Made by a program: the position numbers and the translations under genes
In this document: positions 8,645-18,589 of the stretch, piece after piece
How positions within the stretch are numbered: position 1 is the first letter of the stretch
Layout: every line of letters starts with the position of its first letter
NCBI RefSeq assembly: GCF_000019525.1
Contig: NC_010506.1
Span: 62,001-126,000 of the forward strand
Source of the DNA: Shewanella woodyi ATCC 51908
Lineage (GTDB): Bacteria; Pseudomonadota; Gammaproteobacteria; Enterobacterales; Shewanellaceae
Length of the DNA stretch: 64,000 nt
Direction of reading: 5' to 3'
The notes under the pieces: model-generated
The model's database searches: none
Told to the model about the DNA's origin: nothing
What the model saw: only the letters and a program-made list of their open reading frames with translations

Positions 8645-8870
8645 GCAGAGAATAATACCCCATTGACCGTAATTTAGAAAACTGTTTTTCAAATAAAAGC
8701 GTAACAATGTGACACAAGTCCAACCTTAAGCAGCTTTTTTACTCAGATTTTGATCCTGTTATTATGATTTTTTGCCTATATATAAATCGGTTAGCTATTT
8801 TTGGATGCTTTTGCATCATATTCTGATCTTTTTGCCACATTTATGCCTTTCTGGGCTGTGAAAAGGAGGC

Positions 8871-9499
8871 ATACCAATCAGTATGAGAAGTTGATCTACT
8901 CAGAGTGTTTTTTGGCAAACTAATTCAAGGCGAATGGATGATAGAATGGTTGCTCCCTTGTGAGTTCATTCAACGCAGAAGTAGGCAGCCAAAAATACTC
9001 CTTCACTGGCGAGTTTTAGCGGTGCAGATGCTGTGACTTTTTATAAACAAAGAGGGAGCTTAACCCTAGTTTCACTATGCTCTTCACTCGTTGCAAAGAA
9101 CATGGTCTTGTATGTTCCTGACATACATAAGACATTTCCTCCACTGACCCATAGGGATATGGGAAATGTCTTTAAAACATATGGAACGCTTAAGACCCTG
9201 GAGGTCAGATGTAGTGAATGTCATTAAAGCACGACTATATGGTCTATTTTGTTCCATACAAAATAAGACATTTCTTCCTTTCCATGGAAGTCAGATATAG
9301 GAGGTAGGGCGAAGCACGACTGAATGGATTCAGGAGGTACGAAGCTATGGATGGCTGAAGGTAGAATAATGCAGGAGCAATTATCGAGAGTAACGCAGGA
9401 GCAGTTACCGAGGATGCTAGAGCCGAGGAGCAATTAAGGACCTTGCCCTAAGACCGCTAAACTCTCGCTGAGCGATCAAATCTTTATACTGATTGGTAT
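8871..9499. mobile_element. MITE-like 629-bp element with ATACCAATCAGTAT inverted ends
   Basis: The stretch is bounded by ATACCAATCAGTAT (8871-8884) and its exact inverse complement (9486-9499). The similarity of the two ends runs further inward (TTGATC...CTCAG). Inside are an inverted pair AAGACATTTCC/GGAAATGTCTT (9132-9173), a second AAGACATTTC copy near 9263, and degenerate tandem units such as GCAGGAGCAATTA/GCAGGAGCAGTTA (9371-9405). No coding sequence is convincing. It is best read as a non-autonomous element or composite repeat. No target duplication could be defined. Confidence 0.5.
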
Positions 9500-9558
9500 T
9501 AGCTGTTTTAGAGAAGCAAAGGTCAATGTCCCATCCTGAAATAGGTTGACGGTTTTAA

Positions 9559-10443
9559 TTAGACCAGTTGCTCTTGCTGCTGGTCTTTTTTATGCACTTG
9601 ATTTGGTGTTCTCATACCTAAACTCAAGTGCGGCCTCATTTCATTGTATATAAAAACTGACTCTTCAACGAGTCGCTTTAACTCATCAAGATTGCTGCAC
9701 GGATATAACAAAAACTCTTGCTTCAAAATACCATTTACTCGCTCCGCTAATGCGTTTTGATAGCAATCATACCCATCCGTCATTGATGCTCGGATACCAT
9801 TTTTCTGTAATGCTGACTGATAGACTGCTGAACAATACTGTAACCCTCTGTCTGAATGATGAACTGCATGGCCTTGATATTGGCGATTATTCACTGTCAT
9901 TTTTAAGGCTTTAACTACATCAGTTGCTTTCATCTCATCACTAAGTTCATAACCCATAATCTTACGACTAAACGCATCCGTCACCAGTGACAAGTAGTGA
10001 ACACCTTGCTCTGATTGAACATAAGTTATGTCACTCACAAAGACCTCTTCAGGCGATAAAGGCGTAAACTCTTTGAGTAAATTCGGGTGTTTCTTCATCC
10101 AGTGTTTACTGTGGGTTGTCTTGGTATAGTTATGCTTAGGTTTTACCAATAACCCTTCACGTTTCAAGTAACTAAAGAAGTTATCTCGCCCAAGTTTAAT
10201 TCCTTTCTCGATGAACTTGGGTTTCAGTAAAAAGTAGAGTTTCCTGCCACCCACACGTGGCATAAAGCGACGGATATCAAGCACCATTGCTTTTACTGGG
10301 GCCAGTTCTATAGCTCGGCAGAGTTCTCTCGTTTCTCTTTGGTAGATAGCTTGTCTTGTTATGCCAAGAAGCTCGCAAGCACGATTTAAGCTTGTTACTT
10401 TCTGTTTTTGAAGACTTCTCGCTCCCTGGCTAAGTACTTTTTT
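9559..10443 (-). CDS. IS3-family transposase OrfB part (made by -1 frameshift from OrfA)
   Basis: This frame is open from the slippery site AAAAAAG (10443-10437) to the stop at 9559, with the usual start of an unshifted OrfB at ATG 10287. It carries the DDE integrase core: VSDITYV (first Asp), HSDRGLQY (second Asp) and NALAERVNGILKQE (Glu), with an N-terminal HTH_21-like part (RVGGRKLYFLL). It catalyses cutting and joining of the IS ends. The frame relation to orfA is exactly -1, as expected for OrfAB production. All catalytic residues are present, so it should be active. Confidence 0.9.
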   Translation of the reverse strand, partial: KKVLSQGARSLQKQKVTSLNRACELLGITRQAIYQRETRELCRAIELAPVKAMVLDIRRFMPRVGGRKLYFLLKPKFIEKGIKLGRDNFFSYLKREGLLVKPKHNYTKTTHSKHWMKKHPNLLKEFTPLSPEEVFVSDITYVQSEQGVHYLSLVTDAFSRKIMGYELSDEMKATDVVKALKMTVNNRQYQGHAVHHSDRGLQYCSAVYQSALQKNGIRASMTDGYDCYQNALAERVNGILKQEFLLYPCSNLDELKRLVEESVFIYNEMRPHLSLGMRTPNQVHKKDQQQEQLV

Positions 10444-10793
10444 CTTAGGCCTGCGCCATACTCAGCATCAATGATATCAACGGCTTCATTGAGTAATAGA
10501 TTACGTAAATGTTCATCCTCAAGCTCTTTTTCAAGGCGCTTTATTTTTTGAGCTGGCGTTTCTTTAGCTTTGGTGGTCTTAGGCATGGTTATTCTCACTG
10601 GTTGAGTCCAATCCATCTTACCGTGCTTTCTGAGCCAAGTAAGTACGGTTGAACGACCTTGGATACCATAAATGCTTTGAGCTTGCTTATAAGTCATGTC
10701 GCCTTTTTCAACGGCTGCTACAACTTGTAATTTAAAGCCTAACGAATAATCTCGTTGTGTTCGCTTAACGTGGGTGGGGATTTGAGTTGTCAT
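10395..10793 (-). CDS. IS3-family transposase OrfA
   Basis: This 132-residue protein has an N-terminal helix-turn-helix (YSLGFKLQVVAAVEKGDMTY...IYGIQGRSTVLTWLRKHG) for binding the IS ends. A leucine-zipper-like C-terminal coil follows (AQKIKRLEKELEDEHLRNLLL). The end of the gene overlaps the OrfB frame, and the heptamer AAAAAAG at 10443-10437 allows -1 slippage into it. Start ATG 10793 lies 41 bases inside the right end of the element. Confidence 0.9.
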   Translation of the reverse strand: MTTQIPTHVKRTQRDYSLGFKLQVVAAVEKGDMTYKQAQSIYGIQGRSTVLTWLRKHGKMDWTQPVRITMPKTTKAKETPAQKIKRLEKELEDEHLRNLLLNEAVDIIDAEYGAGLRKKYLAREREVFKNRK

Positions 10794-10841
10794 AATAAAG
10801 TCCTAAATGTGTAAACACATTTCAGGACAAGACACAAAAAC

Positions 10842-10872
10842 AAAAAAAGCCTCTAAGAAGTAGAGGCTTTTT
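10842..10872 (-). terminator. polA terminator
   Basis: An AAGCCTCTA/TAGAGGCTT stem (10847-10855 with 10861-10869) is followed on the minus strand by a T-run (10848-10842). It survives intact between polA and the IS. Confidence 0.85.
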
Positions 10873-10901
10873 ATTGATTACTTTTACTTACTGCAGAGGC
10901 G

Positions 10902-13661
10902 TTAGTGAGCTTGCTCCCAGTTGTCGCCTATTCCGCCTTCGGCGAGTAGTTCGACATCTAAGCTAACTGCATCGGCCATCATCTTACATATCTGCTCTTT
11001 TAATGCTTCAGCTTTATCACTATCGACCTCAAATACCAATTCATCGTGTACCTGCATGATCATAGTGATCTCACCATGGGTCTCAGATTCGATCCAGCTA
11101 GCAATATTGATCATTGCCTTCTTAATAATATCAGCGGCTGTTCCTTGCATAGGCGCGTTAATTGCGGCGCGCTCGGCGGCTTGTCTGCGCATGGCGTTTC
11201 TGTCTTTAATCGCAGGTAGATAGAGTCTGCGGCCATAAAGAGTCGAGACGTAACCAAGATCAGCGGCTTCTGCTCTGGTGTCTTCCATATACTTGAGCAC
11301 ACCTGGGTAGCGATCGAAGTAAGTGTCGATATACTTTTGCGCTTCACCGCGAGGAATATCAAGCTGCCTAGCAAGACCAAATGCAGACATGCCGTAGATT
11401 AAGCCGAAGTTAACGGCCTTAGCACGGCGGCGCTGCTCTGTGGTGACCTCACTGAAATCAACACCAAATACCTCTGCTGCCGTGGCTTTATGAATATCTT
11501 TACCTTCAGCAAAAGCGGTGAGTAAGCCCTTGTCTTGTGACAGATGAGCCATGATCCGTAGCTCGATTTGAGAGTAATCGGCTGCCAGCACTTTTTTACC
11601 CTCTTGAGCAATAAAGGCATGGCGTATGCGGCGTCCCTCTTCGGTTCGGATCGGGATATTTTGCAGATTAGGTTCGCTGGAAGATAAACGACCCGTTGCG
11701 GCATTAGCTTGGTGATAACTGGTGTGTACTCGGCCAGATTGAGCATTAACCATTAGGGGAAGCTTGTCAGTGTAAGTGCTTTTAAGCTTCGCTAAGCTTC
11801 TGTGTTGCAAGATTATCTTAGGCAATGGGTAATCTAGAGCAAGCTCGACCAACACCTCTTCGGCGGTTGAAGGGGCTCCCTTGGGGGTCTTCTTAATCAC
11901 TGGGTAGCCAAGCTTCTCGAAAAAGAGTGCTTGTAACTGCTTAGGTGAACTTAGATTGAAGGTTTCTCCAGCTATTTCGAAAGCATCTTGCTCTAGCTTA
12001 TCGATAGAGATAGCGATCTCTTGGCTTTGCTGACCTAGCATCATGCTGTCGATAAGTACGCCTTGGCGTTCGATCTTTGAGAGTACTTGAACCAGTGGCA
12101 GTTCGATATCAGTAAATACTGAAGCAAGCTTTGGTTCTTTCTCTAATCTTGCCCATAGATGTTGATGTAATCTAAGGGTGATGTCGGCATCTTCTGCGGC
12201 ATAAGGGGCAGCTGTTTCGAGATCGATCTGATTAAAGGTGAGCTGCTTAGCGCCTTTCCCGGCGATCTCTTCGAAACTAATATTTTTATGACCTAGGTAT
12301 TTAAGTGCCAGATCATCCATATTGTGCTTTGAAGCTACCGAGTTAAATACGTAGGACTCGAGCATGGTATCGAAGGCAACACCTTGTAGCTTGATGCCGA
12401 CATTGGCAAAGATGCTGATGTCATATTTAAGGTTTTGTCCCACTTTTTTAAGCTTGGGATCTTCAAGTAGAGGCTTAAGCTTGGCGATAGCCTCATCGAA
12501 ATCCAGTTGCTCAGGAGCATCGAGGTAATCGTGTGCTAATGGGAGATAAGCGGCTTTGCCAACCTCTACAGCAAACGAGATCCCCACAAGCTTAGCTGTC
12601 ATGTAATCTAGGCTGGTGGTCTCAGTGTCGATAGCAATGAGATCTGCTTTGGTGAGTTGTTCGATCCATTTGTCCAAAGCTTCATGAGTCAGAATTGTCT
12701 CATATTCGGCGTCGATAGCCTGTGGAACAACCTCCTCTTCATCTGCACTGTTATCTGAGCTTTGAGCTGAGCTGCCTTTATTGTCTAAGACTTCGGCTAA
12801 CCAGCGCTTAAATTCCATCTCGCCATAGTATTTCACCAGATCATCTTTATTCGCTGGTGCAATGACTAACTCTTTCCAGTCTTGCTCCATCTCTACATCG
12901 AGTTTAATGGTCGCTAACTCGTAGGATAACTTAAGCATCTCACCATGTTCGGCGAGTTTGGCAGGCATGGTTTTAGAACCTCTAAAGCCTAAAGCCGGTA
13001 TCTTTTCTGGAGCCGCTAAGATCTGCTCGACGCTACCCGCCCCTGTTAGCATAGCCACTGCTGTTTTCTCACCAACACCTGGAAGACCTGGAATGTTATC
13101 TGCCTTATCGCCCTGCAGTGCTAGCAGATCAATAATCAACTCAGGCCCTACACCAAACTTTTCAGTCACCTCTTCCGGTCCCATAATGGTATTGGTCATG
13201 GTGTTGATAAGTGTGACATTATCATCGACCAGCTGAGCCATATCCTTATCACCAGTGCTGATTAGGACGGCGCGTCCCTCTTTGCTGGCTTGTGTCGCAA
13301 TCGTGCCTATCACATCGTCGGCTTCGACGCCGGGAATACAGACAAGAGGTAAACCTAATGCGCGAATAATATTATGCAGTGGCTCTATTTGGGTGCGAAG
13401 ATCATCTGGCATAGGTGGACGCTGTGCCTTGTACTCTTCGTACATATCATTACGGAAAGTTTTACCTTTTGCATCGAATACCACAGCCATCTGACTTGGT
13501 TTATATTGATTAAGTAAGCTGCGTAGCATGTTGATCACGCCATAGACTGCTCCAGTCGCTTCCCCTTTTGAATTTGTTAGATGTGGTGGTGCGTAATAGG
13601 CTCGGTAGAGGTATGAAGAACCATCCACAAGAACTAAAGGGTTTTCAGCAATTTTAGGCAT
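10902..13661 (-). CDS. polA: DNA polymerase I
   Basis: This repair and Okazaki-fragment polymerase has 919 residues in three domains. The N-terminal 5'-3' exonuclease begins [14 protein letters not shown] and contains [11 protein letters not shown]. The 3'-5' proofreading exonuclease contains IDTETTSLD and still has its acidic residues. The polymerase domain has motif A ([13 protein letters not shown]), motif B ([14 protein letters not shown]) and motif C ([11 protein letters not shown]). I use the ATG at 13661, which gives the family N-terminus [14 protein letters not shown]. The frame stays open to an ATG at 13739 that would add 26 atypical residues. Neither start has a strong ribosome-binding site. 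Confidence 0.93.
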   Translation of the reverse strand: MPKIAENPLVLVDGSSYLYRAYYAPPHLTNSKGEATGAVYGVINMLRSLLNQYKPSQMAVVFDAKGKTFRNDMYEEYKAQRPPMPDDLRTQIEPLHNIIRALGLPLVCIPGVEADDVIGTIATQASKEGRAVLISTGDKDMAQLVDDNVTLINTMTNTIMGPEEVTEKFGVGPELIIDLLALQGDKADNIPGLPGVGEKTAVAMLTGAGSVEQILAAPEKIPALGFRGSKTMPAKLAEHGEMLKLSYELATIKLDVEMEQDWKELVIAPANKDDLVKYYGEMEFKRWLAEVLDNKGSSAQSSDNSADEEEVVPQAIDAEYETILTHEALDKWIEQLTKADLIAIDTETTSLDYMTAKLVGISFAVEVGKAAYLPLAHDYLDAPEQLDFDEAIAKLKPLLEDPKLKKVGQNLKYDISIFANVGIKLQGVAFDTMLESYVFNSVASKHNMDDLALKYLGHKNISFEEIAGKGAKQLTFNQIDLETAAPYAAEDADITLRLHQHLWARLEKEPKLASVFTDIELPLVQVLSKIERQGVLIDSMMLGQQSQEIAISIDKLEQDAFEIAGETFNLSSPKQLQALFFEKLGYPVIKKTPKGAPSTAEEVLVELALDYPLPKIILQHRSLAKLKSTYTDKLPLMVNAQSGRVHTSYHQANAATGRLSSSEPNLQNIPIRTEEGRRIRHAFIAQEGKKVLAADYSQIELRIMAHLSQDKGLLTAFAEGKDIHKATAAEVFGVDFSEVTTEQRRRAKAVNFGLIYGMSAFGLARQLDIPRGEAQKYIDTYFDRYPGVLKYMEDTRAEAADLGYVSTLYGRRLYLPAIKDRNAMRRQAAERAAINAPMQGTAADIIKKAMINIASWIESETHGEITMIMQVHDELVFEVDSDKAEALKEQICKMMADAVSLDVELLAEGGIGDNWEQAH

Positions 13662-14060
13662 AATAAGTATTCGGCTTTGGTTTCGAGATCTGTTTTCGAT
13701 AGTGGCGCTAGCATGCCATAGAAGGGAGTTTTCGGCCATGATAATTTAACCTACAGCCTGTGGATAAGTCTGTGTGTTAAAAAAAACAGCAAGAGTGAAA
13801 GTTACGAACTCATTCAATTTGAGTGGTAGCTAAGCTTATGAAAAGTTAGGTTAAAATAAAAAAGTGTGAAGTAGGTTCTAGTTTCTTTATTTTATTTTTA
13901 TTTTGTGGACTTTATTATTTTTGTTCTTATAGCTCTTATCTCTTGGTTGAATAAACAGCAGTTGATAAAGTTGATGAACTAACTTAGCACGAAAAATAAA
14001 CAGATCAAGAGATTTGTTATCCTCTTGTTAAAATAAAAAAGTATATATGGAGAGATTTTA
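13662..14060. other. polA/elbB divergent spacer, AT-rich
   Basis: About 400 AT-rich bases lie between two divergent genes. They must hold both promoters. TTGTTA and TATATAT elements lie close to elbB, but no pair with standard spacing stands out. GGAGAG six bases before the elbB ATG is a good ribosome-binding site. Nothing else was recognised. Confidence 0.5.
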
Positions 14061-14714
14061 ATGAAAAAAATAGCAGTGCTTCTGAGTGGGGCTGGTGTTT
14101 TCGATGGTAGCGAGATCCATGAGTCTGTTTTAGCTATGTTAGCGCTGGATAAGTTAGGTGCAGAGTATCAATGTTTTGCTCCTAATATTAATCAGATGCA
14201 TGTGGTTAATCATTTAACTGGTGAGGTTGAAGCTGGCGAGCAGCGTAATGTATTGATTGAGTCAGCGCGCATCGCTCGTGGAGAGGTAAAGGCCACCGAT
14301 GAGTTGGATATCGCTATTTTTGATGGGTTGATCATCCCAGGTGGGTTTGGTGCGGCAAAAAATCTGTGTAACTTTGCAACCAATGGCAGTGACTGTGAAG
14401 TTTCGCCAGAAGTAAGTGTATTTATTCGTGAGTTTGTTGAGGCTAGTAAACCAGTTGGATTTATCTGTATCGCACCGATTATGATCCCAAGGCTGTATGG
14501 TGAAGGTGTTAACGGCACCATAGGCTCAGATCTCGAGACGGCACAAGCGTTTAATTTAATGGGTGGCATACATCAGGCAGCAGAGGTTCAAGAGATTATT
14601 GTCGACGAAGAGAGAAAAGTGGTGAGTACGCCAGCTTATATGTTGGCTGGCAGCATCTCGGAGGCGAATATCGGCATTGAGAAGCTAGTTAAAAAGGTGC
14701 TAGAACTGGTTTAA
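14061..14714 (+). CDS. elbB: ElbB, DJ-1/PfpI-superfamily glyoxalase-like protein
   Basis: This 217-residue protein starts MKKIAVLLSGAGVFDGSEIHE, the signature N-terminus of ElbB (sigma cross-reacting protein 27A). The elbow GFICIAPIM contains the nucleophile Cys of the DJ-1/PfpI fold, and GLIIPGGFGAAKNL forms the preceding glycine loop. ElbB of E. coli has weak glyoxalase activity and was linked to isoprenoid synthesis. Its true role is unsettled. It is monocistronic, with a convergent terminator shared with glpG. Confidence 0.92.
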   Translation: MKKIAVLLSGAGVFDGSEIHESVLAMLALDKLGAEYQCFAPNINQMHVVNHLTGEVEAGEQRNVLIESARIARGEVKATDELDIAIFDGLIIPGGFGAAKNLCNFATNGSDCEVSPEVSVFIREFVEASKPVGFICIAPIMIPRLYGEGVNGTIGSDLETAQAFNLMGGIHQAAEVQEIIVDEERKVVSTPAYMLAGSISEANIGIEKLVKKVLELV

Positions 14715-14720
14715 CGTTAA

Positions 14721-14749
14721 AGCCCTAAACATGAAATCGATTTAGGGCT
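14721..14749. terminator. Convergent terminator elbB/glpG
   Basis: An AGCCCTAAA/TTTAGGGCT stem (14721-14729 with 14741-14749) lies between two convergent stop codons. The U-tract is weak on both sides. Confidence 0.6.
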
Positions 14750-14750
14750 C

Positions 14751-15587
14751 TTAAACTCGTCTTTTACTGTCGATAAATCCTTGCAGTAGACCAACTACAA
14801 GCCCGCCTACATTTGCACAATTAGCGATCGAGAGGCCGAATAGATCGGTAAAGCCAAAAACGAGCCATAACAGCATAAAGCCAATATAGGCTGGAGGCAG
14901 GCCTATACCAAGTTCTGGGCGTTTTACTCCCATGATCCAGGTATAACCGACCACGGCATACACCACGCCAGATAATCCACCAAAGTTAGGGCCGCTAACG
15001 TAGTACTGGACGAGGTTAGGTACGGTTCCAGCCACTAGCAGTAAGATAAACAGCGGAGCAACCCCAAGTTTGTTCTCAATTTTTCCTCCTAGATACCACC
15101 ACCAGAGTAGATTAAAGATGATGTGCAGGGCGGAGAAGTGAAGCAAGATCGGCGTGAAAATCCGCCAAAATTGACTGAGATCTGGGCCGGGAGCCGCACC
15201 GAAGAAGGAGAGGTATTCGTAAATAGGGTTGGCAAAACCTAAGTTGAAGCCTGCAAACACTAAGATGCAGATAAAGAAGACTGCCAGCGTAAGAGGACCA
15301 GCGCCTGAGATAAACTGAGTTAACAACTGCAGAGATGGCGCGCCATAATCCATTTTTAAGCGTGTATCACCGTTATCCCATGAGGCTTGTAGATATTTAT
15401 CGTCGTGGGGGTTTAGCACGAATTGCTGAAACTCCATGGTGGCTTTCAGACTATCGTGATCATGAACTACGGCTATAATGACACCTTGTTCAGAGGGGAT
15501 GACTTTGCAGTCGACGTTCTCACCTTTGAGATAATCGACCAGAGCTTGAGCTGCTCTTTCATTAGGTAACCTGCCTATCTCTATCAT
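14751..15587 (-). CDS. glpG: Rhomboid protease GlpG homologue with catalytic His replaced by Asn
   Basis: This 278-residue protein has the GlpG layout: an N-terminal cytoplasmic domain (residues 1-80) and six transmembrane helices. The L1/TM2 motif HIIFNLLWWWYLGG is intact, as is the catalytic Ser206 in GGLSGVVYA. In the last helix the E. coli sequence ANGAHVAG, which holds His254 of the Ser-His dyad, reads ANCANVGG here. The Ser-to-Asn spacing is 53 residues, exactly the E. coli Ser201-His254 spacing, so Asn259 (codon AAT, 14813-14811) replaces the catalytic His. The frame is otherwise intact. It may be an inactive rhomboid or an allele one base away from CAT. glpE lies upstream on the same strand. 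Confidence 0.92.
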   Translation of the reverse strand: MIEIGRLPNERAAQALVDYLKGENVDCKVIPSEQGVIIAVVHDHDSLKATMEFQQFVLNPHDDKYLQASWDNGDTRLKMDYGAPSLQLLTQFISGAGPLTLAVFFICILVFAGFNLGFANPIYEYLSFFGAAPGPDLSQFWRIFTPILLHFSALHIIFNLLWWWYLGGKIENKLGVAPLFILLLVAGTVPNLVQYYVSGPNFGGLSGVVYAVVGYTWIMGVKRPELGIGLPPAYIGFMLLWLVFGFTDLFGLSIANCANVGGLVVGLLQGFIDSKRRV

Positions 15588-15702
15588 AGGAGAGCCTTAT
15601 ATCTAGAAGGGGAACTTTAGATAGGATAGCACTCTTTGATTAGATAAATACAAGTATCTCTAATTAATACAAAGACTAACTTAGTAAAGCCTCTTAAGGT
15701 TT

Positions 15703-15716
15703 ATACTGATTGGTAT
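15703..15716. repeat. ATACTGATTGGTAT repeat at the glpE stop
   Basis: One copy of the 14-bp motif overlaps the first base of the glpE stop codon. It matches the right end of the element at 8871-9499, and no second end is nearby. Confidence 0.6.
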
Positions 15717-16024
15717 TAATCCTCAGACTCTCGCCACGCTTGATAGCCACCATCTAAGCTATATACCTCATCGAATCCCTGTTCAACCATATACTGCGCT
15801 GCACCTTGGCTACTGATCCCATGGTAACACACCACAATCAAGGGCTGATCCATATCCGCTTCAGCGATGTAGTTGGCAAGATTATCGTTATTAAGGTTTA
15901 TTGAGTCTTTGATATGTGCAGATTCAAAGCTTGCTGCATCACGGATATCGACAATTTGAGTCTCTGGGTTGGTTTCTGACAGTTGAATCAACTGGCTCAC
16001 GCTAAGGTGTTGGAAGGTAGACAT
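15716..16024 (-). CDS. glpE: Thiosulfate sulfurtransferase GlpE (rhodanese)
   Basis: This single rhodanese domain has 102 residues, close to the 108 of E. coli GlpE. The active-site loop [11 protein letters not shown] has the catalytic Cys that accepts sulfur from thiosulfate. The substrate-side segment [14 protein letters not shown] is also present. The start is ATG 16024 ([12 protein letters not shown]). The longer frame from 16090 would run through the tdh terminator and is rejected. The gene lies between the tdh-kbl terminator and glpG, like the E. coli glpEG pair, but no glp regulator is present here. Confidence 0.9.
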   Translation of the reverse strand: MSTFQHLSVSQLIQLSETNPETQIVDIRDAASFESAHIKDSINLNNDNLANYIAEADMDQPLIVVCYHGISSQGAAQYMVEQGFDEVYSLDGGYQAWRESED

Positions 16025-16051
16025 AATCTTACTCTGTAGGGTGAAAAATAT

Positions 16052-16082
16052 AAAAAAGGACTGATTCTTCAGCCCTTTTTTG
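16052..16082 (-). terminator. kbl-tdh operon terminator
   Basis: An AAAAAAGG-A-CTGA/TCAG-C-CCTTTTTT stem with a TTCT loop gives T6 on the minus strand (16057-16052), immediately after tdh. Confidence 0.85.
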
Positions 16083-16096
16083 GCAGTCAATAACGG

Positions 16097-17122
16097 TTAA
16101 TCCCAGTTTAGGATAACCTTACCCGATTGACCCGAACGCATGGCATCGAAGCCCTGTTGGAACTCATCAACCTTGTAATGGTGGGTAATAATAGGTGAGA
16201 TATCTAGCCCTGACTGGATTAAGCTCGCCATCTTGTACCAGGTTTCAAACATCTCACGACCGTAGATCCCTTTGATGATGAGCCCTTTGAAGATAACTTT
16301 ACTCCAATCGATAGCCATATCGCCACCAGGAATACCTAACATGGCAACTTTACCGCCATGGTTCATGGTATCAAGCATTGAGTGGAAAGCAGAAGGCACA
16401 CCAGACATCTCAAGACCGACATCGAAGCCCTCAGTCATGCCAAGTTCGCTCATGACATCTTTAAGATCCTCTTTAGCCACATTGACGGCGCGTGTTGCTC
16501 CCATCTTTTGGGCTAACTCAAGACGATACTCGTTAACGTCGGTGATGACCACATGTCGTGCACCAACATGACGACAGACAGCTGCGGCCATAATGCCGAT
16601 AGGACCTGCACCTGTGATCAATACATCTTCACCCACAAGATCGAAAGAGAGCGCAGTGTGAACCGCATTGCCAAATGGGTCAAAGATAGAGGCCAGATCG
16701 TCAGAGATATCATCGGGGATCTTAAAGGCGTTAAATGCCGGGATCACTAAGTATTCGGCAAAGGCACCATCACGATTAACGCCCACGCCTGACGTGTTAC
16801 GACATAGGTGAGTACGGCCTGCACGACAGTTACGGCAGTGACCACAGGTGATGTGCCCTTCGCCAGAAACGCGATCGCCAATAGAGAACCCACGGACCTC
16901 TTGGCCGATATCGACAACTTCACCGACATATTCATGACCGACGACCATAGGCACTGGAATCGTGTTCTGTGACCACTCATCCCAGTTGTAGATATGGACA
17001 TCAGTGCCGCAAATAGCGGTTTTTCTAATCTTAATCAGTAGATCATTATGGCCCATCTCCGGTTTCGGAGCATCGACCATCCAGATCCCCTCTTCTGGTT
17101 TAAGCTTGCTTAGTGCTTTCAT
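16097..17122 (-). CDS. tdh: L-threonine 3-dehydrogenase
   Basis: This 341-residue zinc-dependent medium-chain dehydrogenase oxidises threonine to 2-amino-3-ketobutyrate with NAD. The catalytic zinc ligands are in [11 protein letters not shown] and GHEYVGEVV. The structural zinc site [15 protein letters not shown] is complete, and the NAD-binding [12 protein letters not shown] is intact. The product is unstable and is passed to Kbl, whose gene lies 11 bases upstream in the same operon. The intrinsic terminator follows six bases or so after the stop. Confidence 0.97.
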   Translation of the reverse strand: MKALSKLKPEEGIWMVDAPKPEMGHNDLLIKIRKTAICGTDVHIYNWDEWSQNTIPVPMVVGHEYVGEVVDIGQEVRGFSIGDRVSGEGHITCGHCRNCRAGRTHLCRNTSGVGVNRDGAFAEYLVIPAFNAFKIPDDISDDLASIFDPFGNAVHTALSFDLVGEDVLITGAGPIGIMAAAVCRHVGARHVVITDVNEYRLELAQKMGATRAVNVAKEDLKDVMSELGMTEGFDVGLEMSGVPSAFHSMLDTMNHGGKVAMLGIPGGDMAIDWSKVIFKGLIIKGIYGREMFETWYKMASLIQSGLDISPIITHHYKVDEFQQGFDAMRSGQSGKVILNWD

Positions 17123-17133
17123 CCCATCGATCC

Positions 17134-18327
17134 CTATATGATGCCCATCTCTTTGGCGATACGAGTAAATGCCTCGATAGCTTTATCTAGCTGCGCTTTA
17201 GTGTGCGCCGCTGACATCTGAGTGCGAATACGTGCCTGACCTTTAGGTACTACTGGGAACGAGAAACCGATAACATAGATATTCTCTTCAAGTAATCTGC
17301 TGGCAAAATCACCGGCAAGTTTTGCATCACCGATCATTACCGGAATAATCGCATGGTCTGCACCACCTAAAGTAAAGCCTGCTTCTGTCATCTTTTCACG
17401 GAAGTAGCGGCTGTTTTCCCATACAGCTTCACGCAGAGCCTGACCCGACTTTAGCATCTCAAGTACATGGATAGATGCGGTGACGATCGAAGGTGCTAAT
17501 GAGTTGGAGAATAGGTAAGGGCGTGAGCGTTGACGTAACCAGTCGACAACCTCTTTTTTAGCCGAAGTGAATCCACCTGAGGCACCGCCGAGTGCTTTAC
17601 CCAGTGTTCCAGTAATAATGTCAACGCGGTCCATCACTTGGCAATGTTCGTGGGTACCGCGGCCATTTTGGCCAACGAAACCGACGGCGTGAGAGTCATC
17701 GACCATCACAAGTGCGCCATACTGATCAGCAAGATCGCATACACCATTGAGGTTAGCGATAACGCCATCCATAGAGAATACGCCATCGGTAGCGATCATT
17801 ATGTTGCGTGCGCCAGCTTCTTTCGCCGCTTTTAGCTGGGCTTCAAGCTCAGCCATATCATTGTTGGCGTAACGGAAACGCTTAGCTTTACATAAACGTA
17901 CGCCATCGATAATCGACGCGTGGTTTAACGCATCTGAGATGATGGCATCTTCTGGGCCTAATAAGGTTTCGAACAGACCAGCATTAGCATCGAAGCATGA
18001 AGAGTAGAGAATGGTGTTTTCCATGCCTAAAAATTCGCTAAGACTTGCTTCAAGCTGCTTATGAATATCTTGAGTACCACAGATAAAACGTACTGAAGCC
18101 ATACCGAAACCATGATCGTTTAAGCCACCTTGTGCTGCTTTAACTAACTCAGGATGGTTAGCTAAGCCAAGGTAGTTATTGGCACAGAAGTTCATCACTT
18201 CAGCACCATTTACCTGAATTTCAGTCTGCTGAGGAGAGACGATAATACGCTCACTCTTGTATAAGCCTTCCGCTTTTACTTGGGTAAGTTGTTGATTAAT
18301 TTGATCGTAGAATGAGGTCTTTGCCAC
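17134..18327 (-). CDS. kbl: Glycine C-acetyltransferase (2-amino-3-ketobutyrate CoA ligase)
   Basis: This 397-residue PLP enzyme of the alpha-oxoamine synthase family cleaves 2-amino-3-ketobutyrate with CoA to glycine and acetyl-CoA. The PLP lysine is in [15 protein letters not shown], and [15 protein letters not shown] holds the cofactor Asp and His. It is the first gene of the kbl-tdh threonine-degradation operon. Start ATG 18327 follows AAGGAG (TTAAGGAGAATTC). No Lrp or other operator could be assigned in the upstream 260 bases. Confidence 0.97.
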   Translation of the reverse strand: MAKTSFYDQINQQLTQVKAEGLYKSERIIVSPQQTEIQVNGAEVMNFCANNYLGLANHPELVKAAQGGLNDHGFGMASVRFICGTQDIHKQLEASLSEFLGMENTILYSSCFDANAGLFETLLGPEDAIISDALNHASIIDGVRLCKAKRFRYANNDMAELEAQLKAAKEAGARNIMIATDGVFSMDGVIANLNGVCDLADQYGALVMVDDSHAVGFVGQNGRGTHEHCQVMDRVDIITGTLGKALGGASGGFTSAKKEVVDWLRQRSRPYLFSNSLAPSIVTASIHVLEMLKSGQALREAVWENSRYFREKMTEAGFTLGGADHAIIPVMIGDAKLAGDFASRLLEENIYVIGFSFPVVPKGQARIRTQMSAAHTKAQLDKAIEAFTRIAKEMGII

Positions 18328-18589
18328 CTGAATTCTCCTTAATTAGCATTATTTTGTTTGTTGGAGTGGCGGCATTTTAACCTTAAACTTGCTCAGGCTC
18401 ACAGCCTTTTTTTACTGGTAGGAGCTAGATTATTTAGTTTAGTGCAAGGGGCTTTTTCACATAAAAAAAACTAATCAGTAACAATTTGGGTTGTAGTAGG
18501 GGAGATTCGCTTCTTAGAAGTTGATTGTAGAGGGGGTTTTAGGATTATTTGCTCCACCAATCAGGCTGGTGGAGCATGGCCTGTAGCCG

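Larger units (their letters stand above)
9527..10834 (-). mobile_element. Complete IS3-family insertion sequence, 1308 bp
   Basis: The ends match as imperfect inverted repeats: TGTCCCATCCTGAAAT at 9527, and TGTCTTGTCCTGAAAT reading inward from 10834. Both start with the TG of IS3 elements. A 3-bp direct repeat CAA flanks it exactly (9524-9526 and 10835-10837), the usual IS3 target duplication. It holds orfA and a -1-frame orfB joined by an A6G slippery site, both intact. It sits ten bases from the polA terminator without damaging it. The intact frames and duplication point to a recent insertion. The IS subgroup is not assigned. Confidence 0.92.

Noticed and set aside
9033..9433. Two short frames inside the 629-bp element
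   Set aside because: They coincide with the inverted and tandem repeats of the element and have no recognisable domains.
10288..10443. Reading orfA/orfB of the IS as a broken transposase gene
   Set aside because: The frames overlap in exact -1 relation with an AAAAAAG heptamer, the normal programmed frameshift of IS3 elements.
11111..11746. Several open frames within polA and other long genes, on both strands
   Set aside because: They are shadows of strongly supported coding sequences and carry no start signals or domains.
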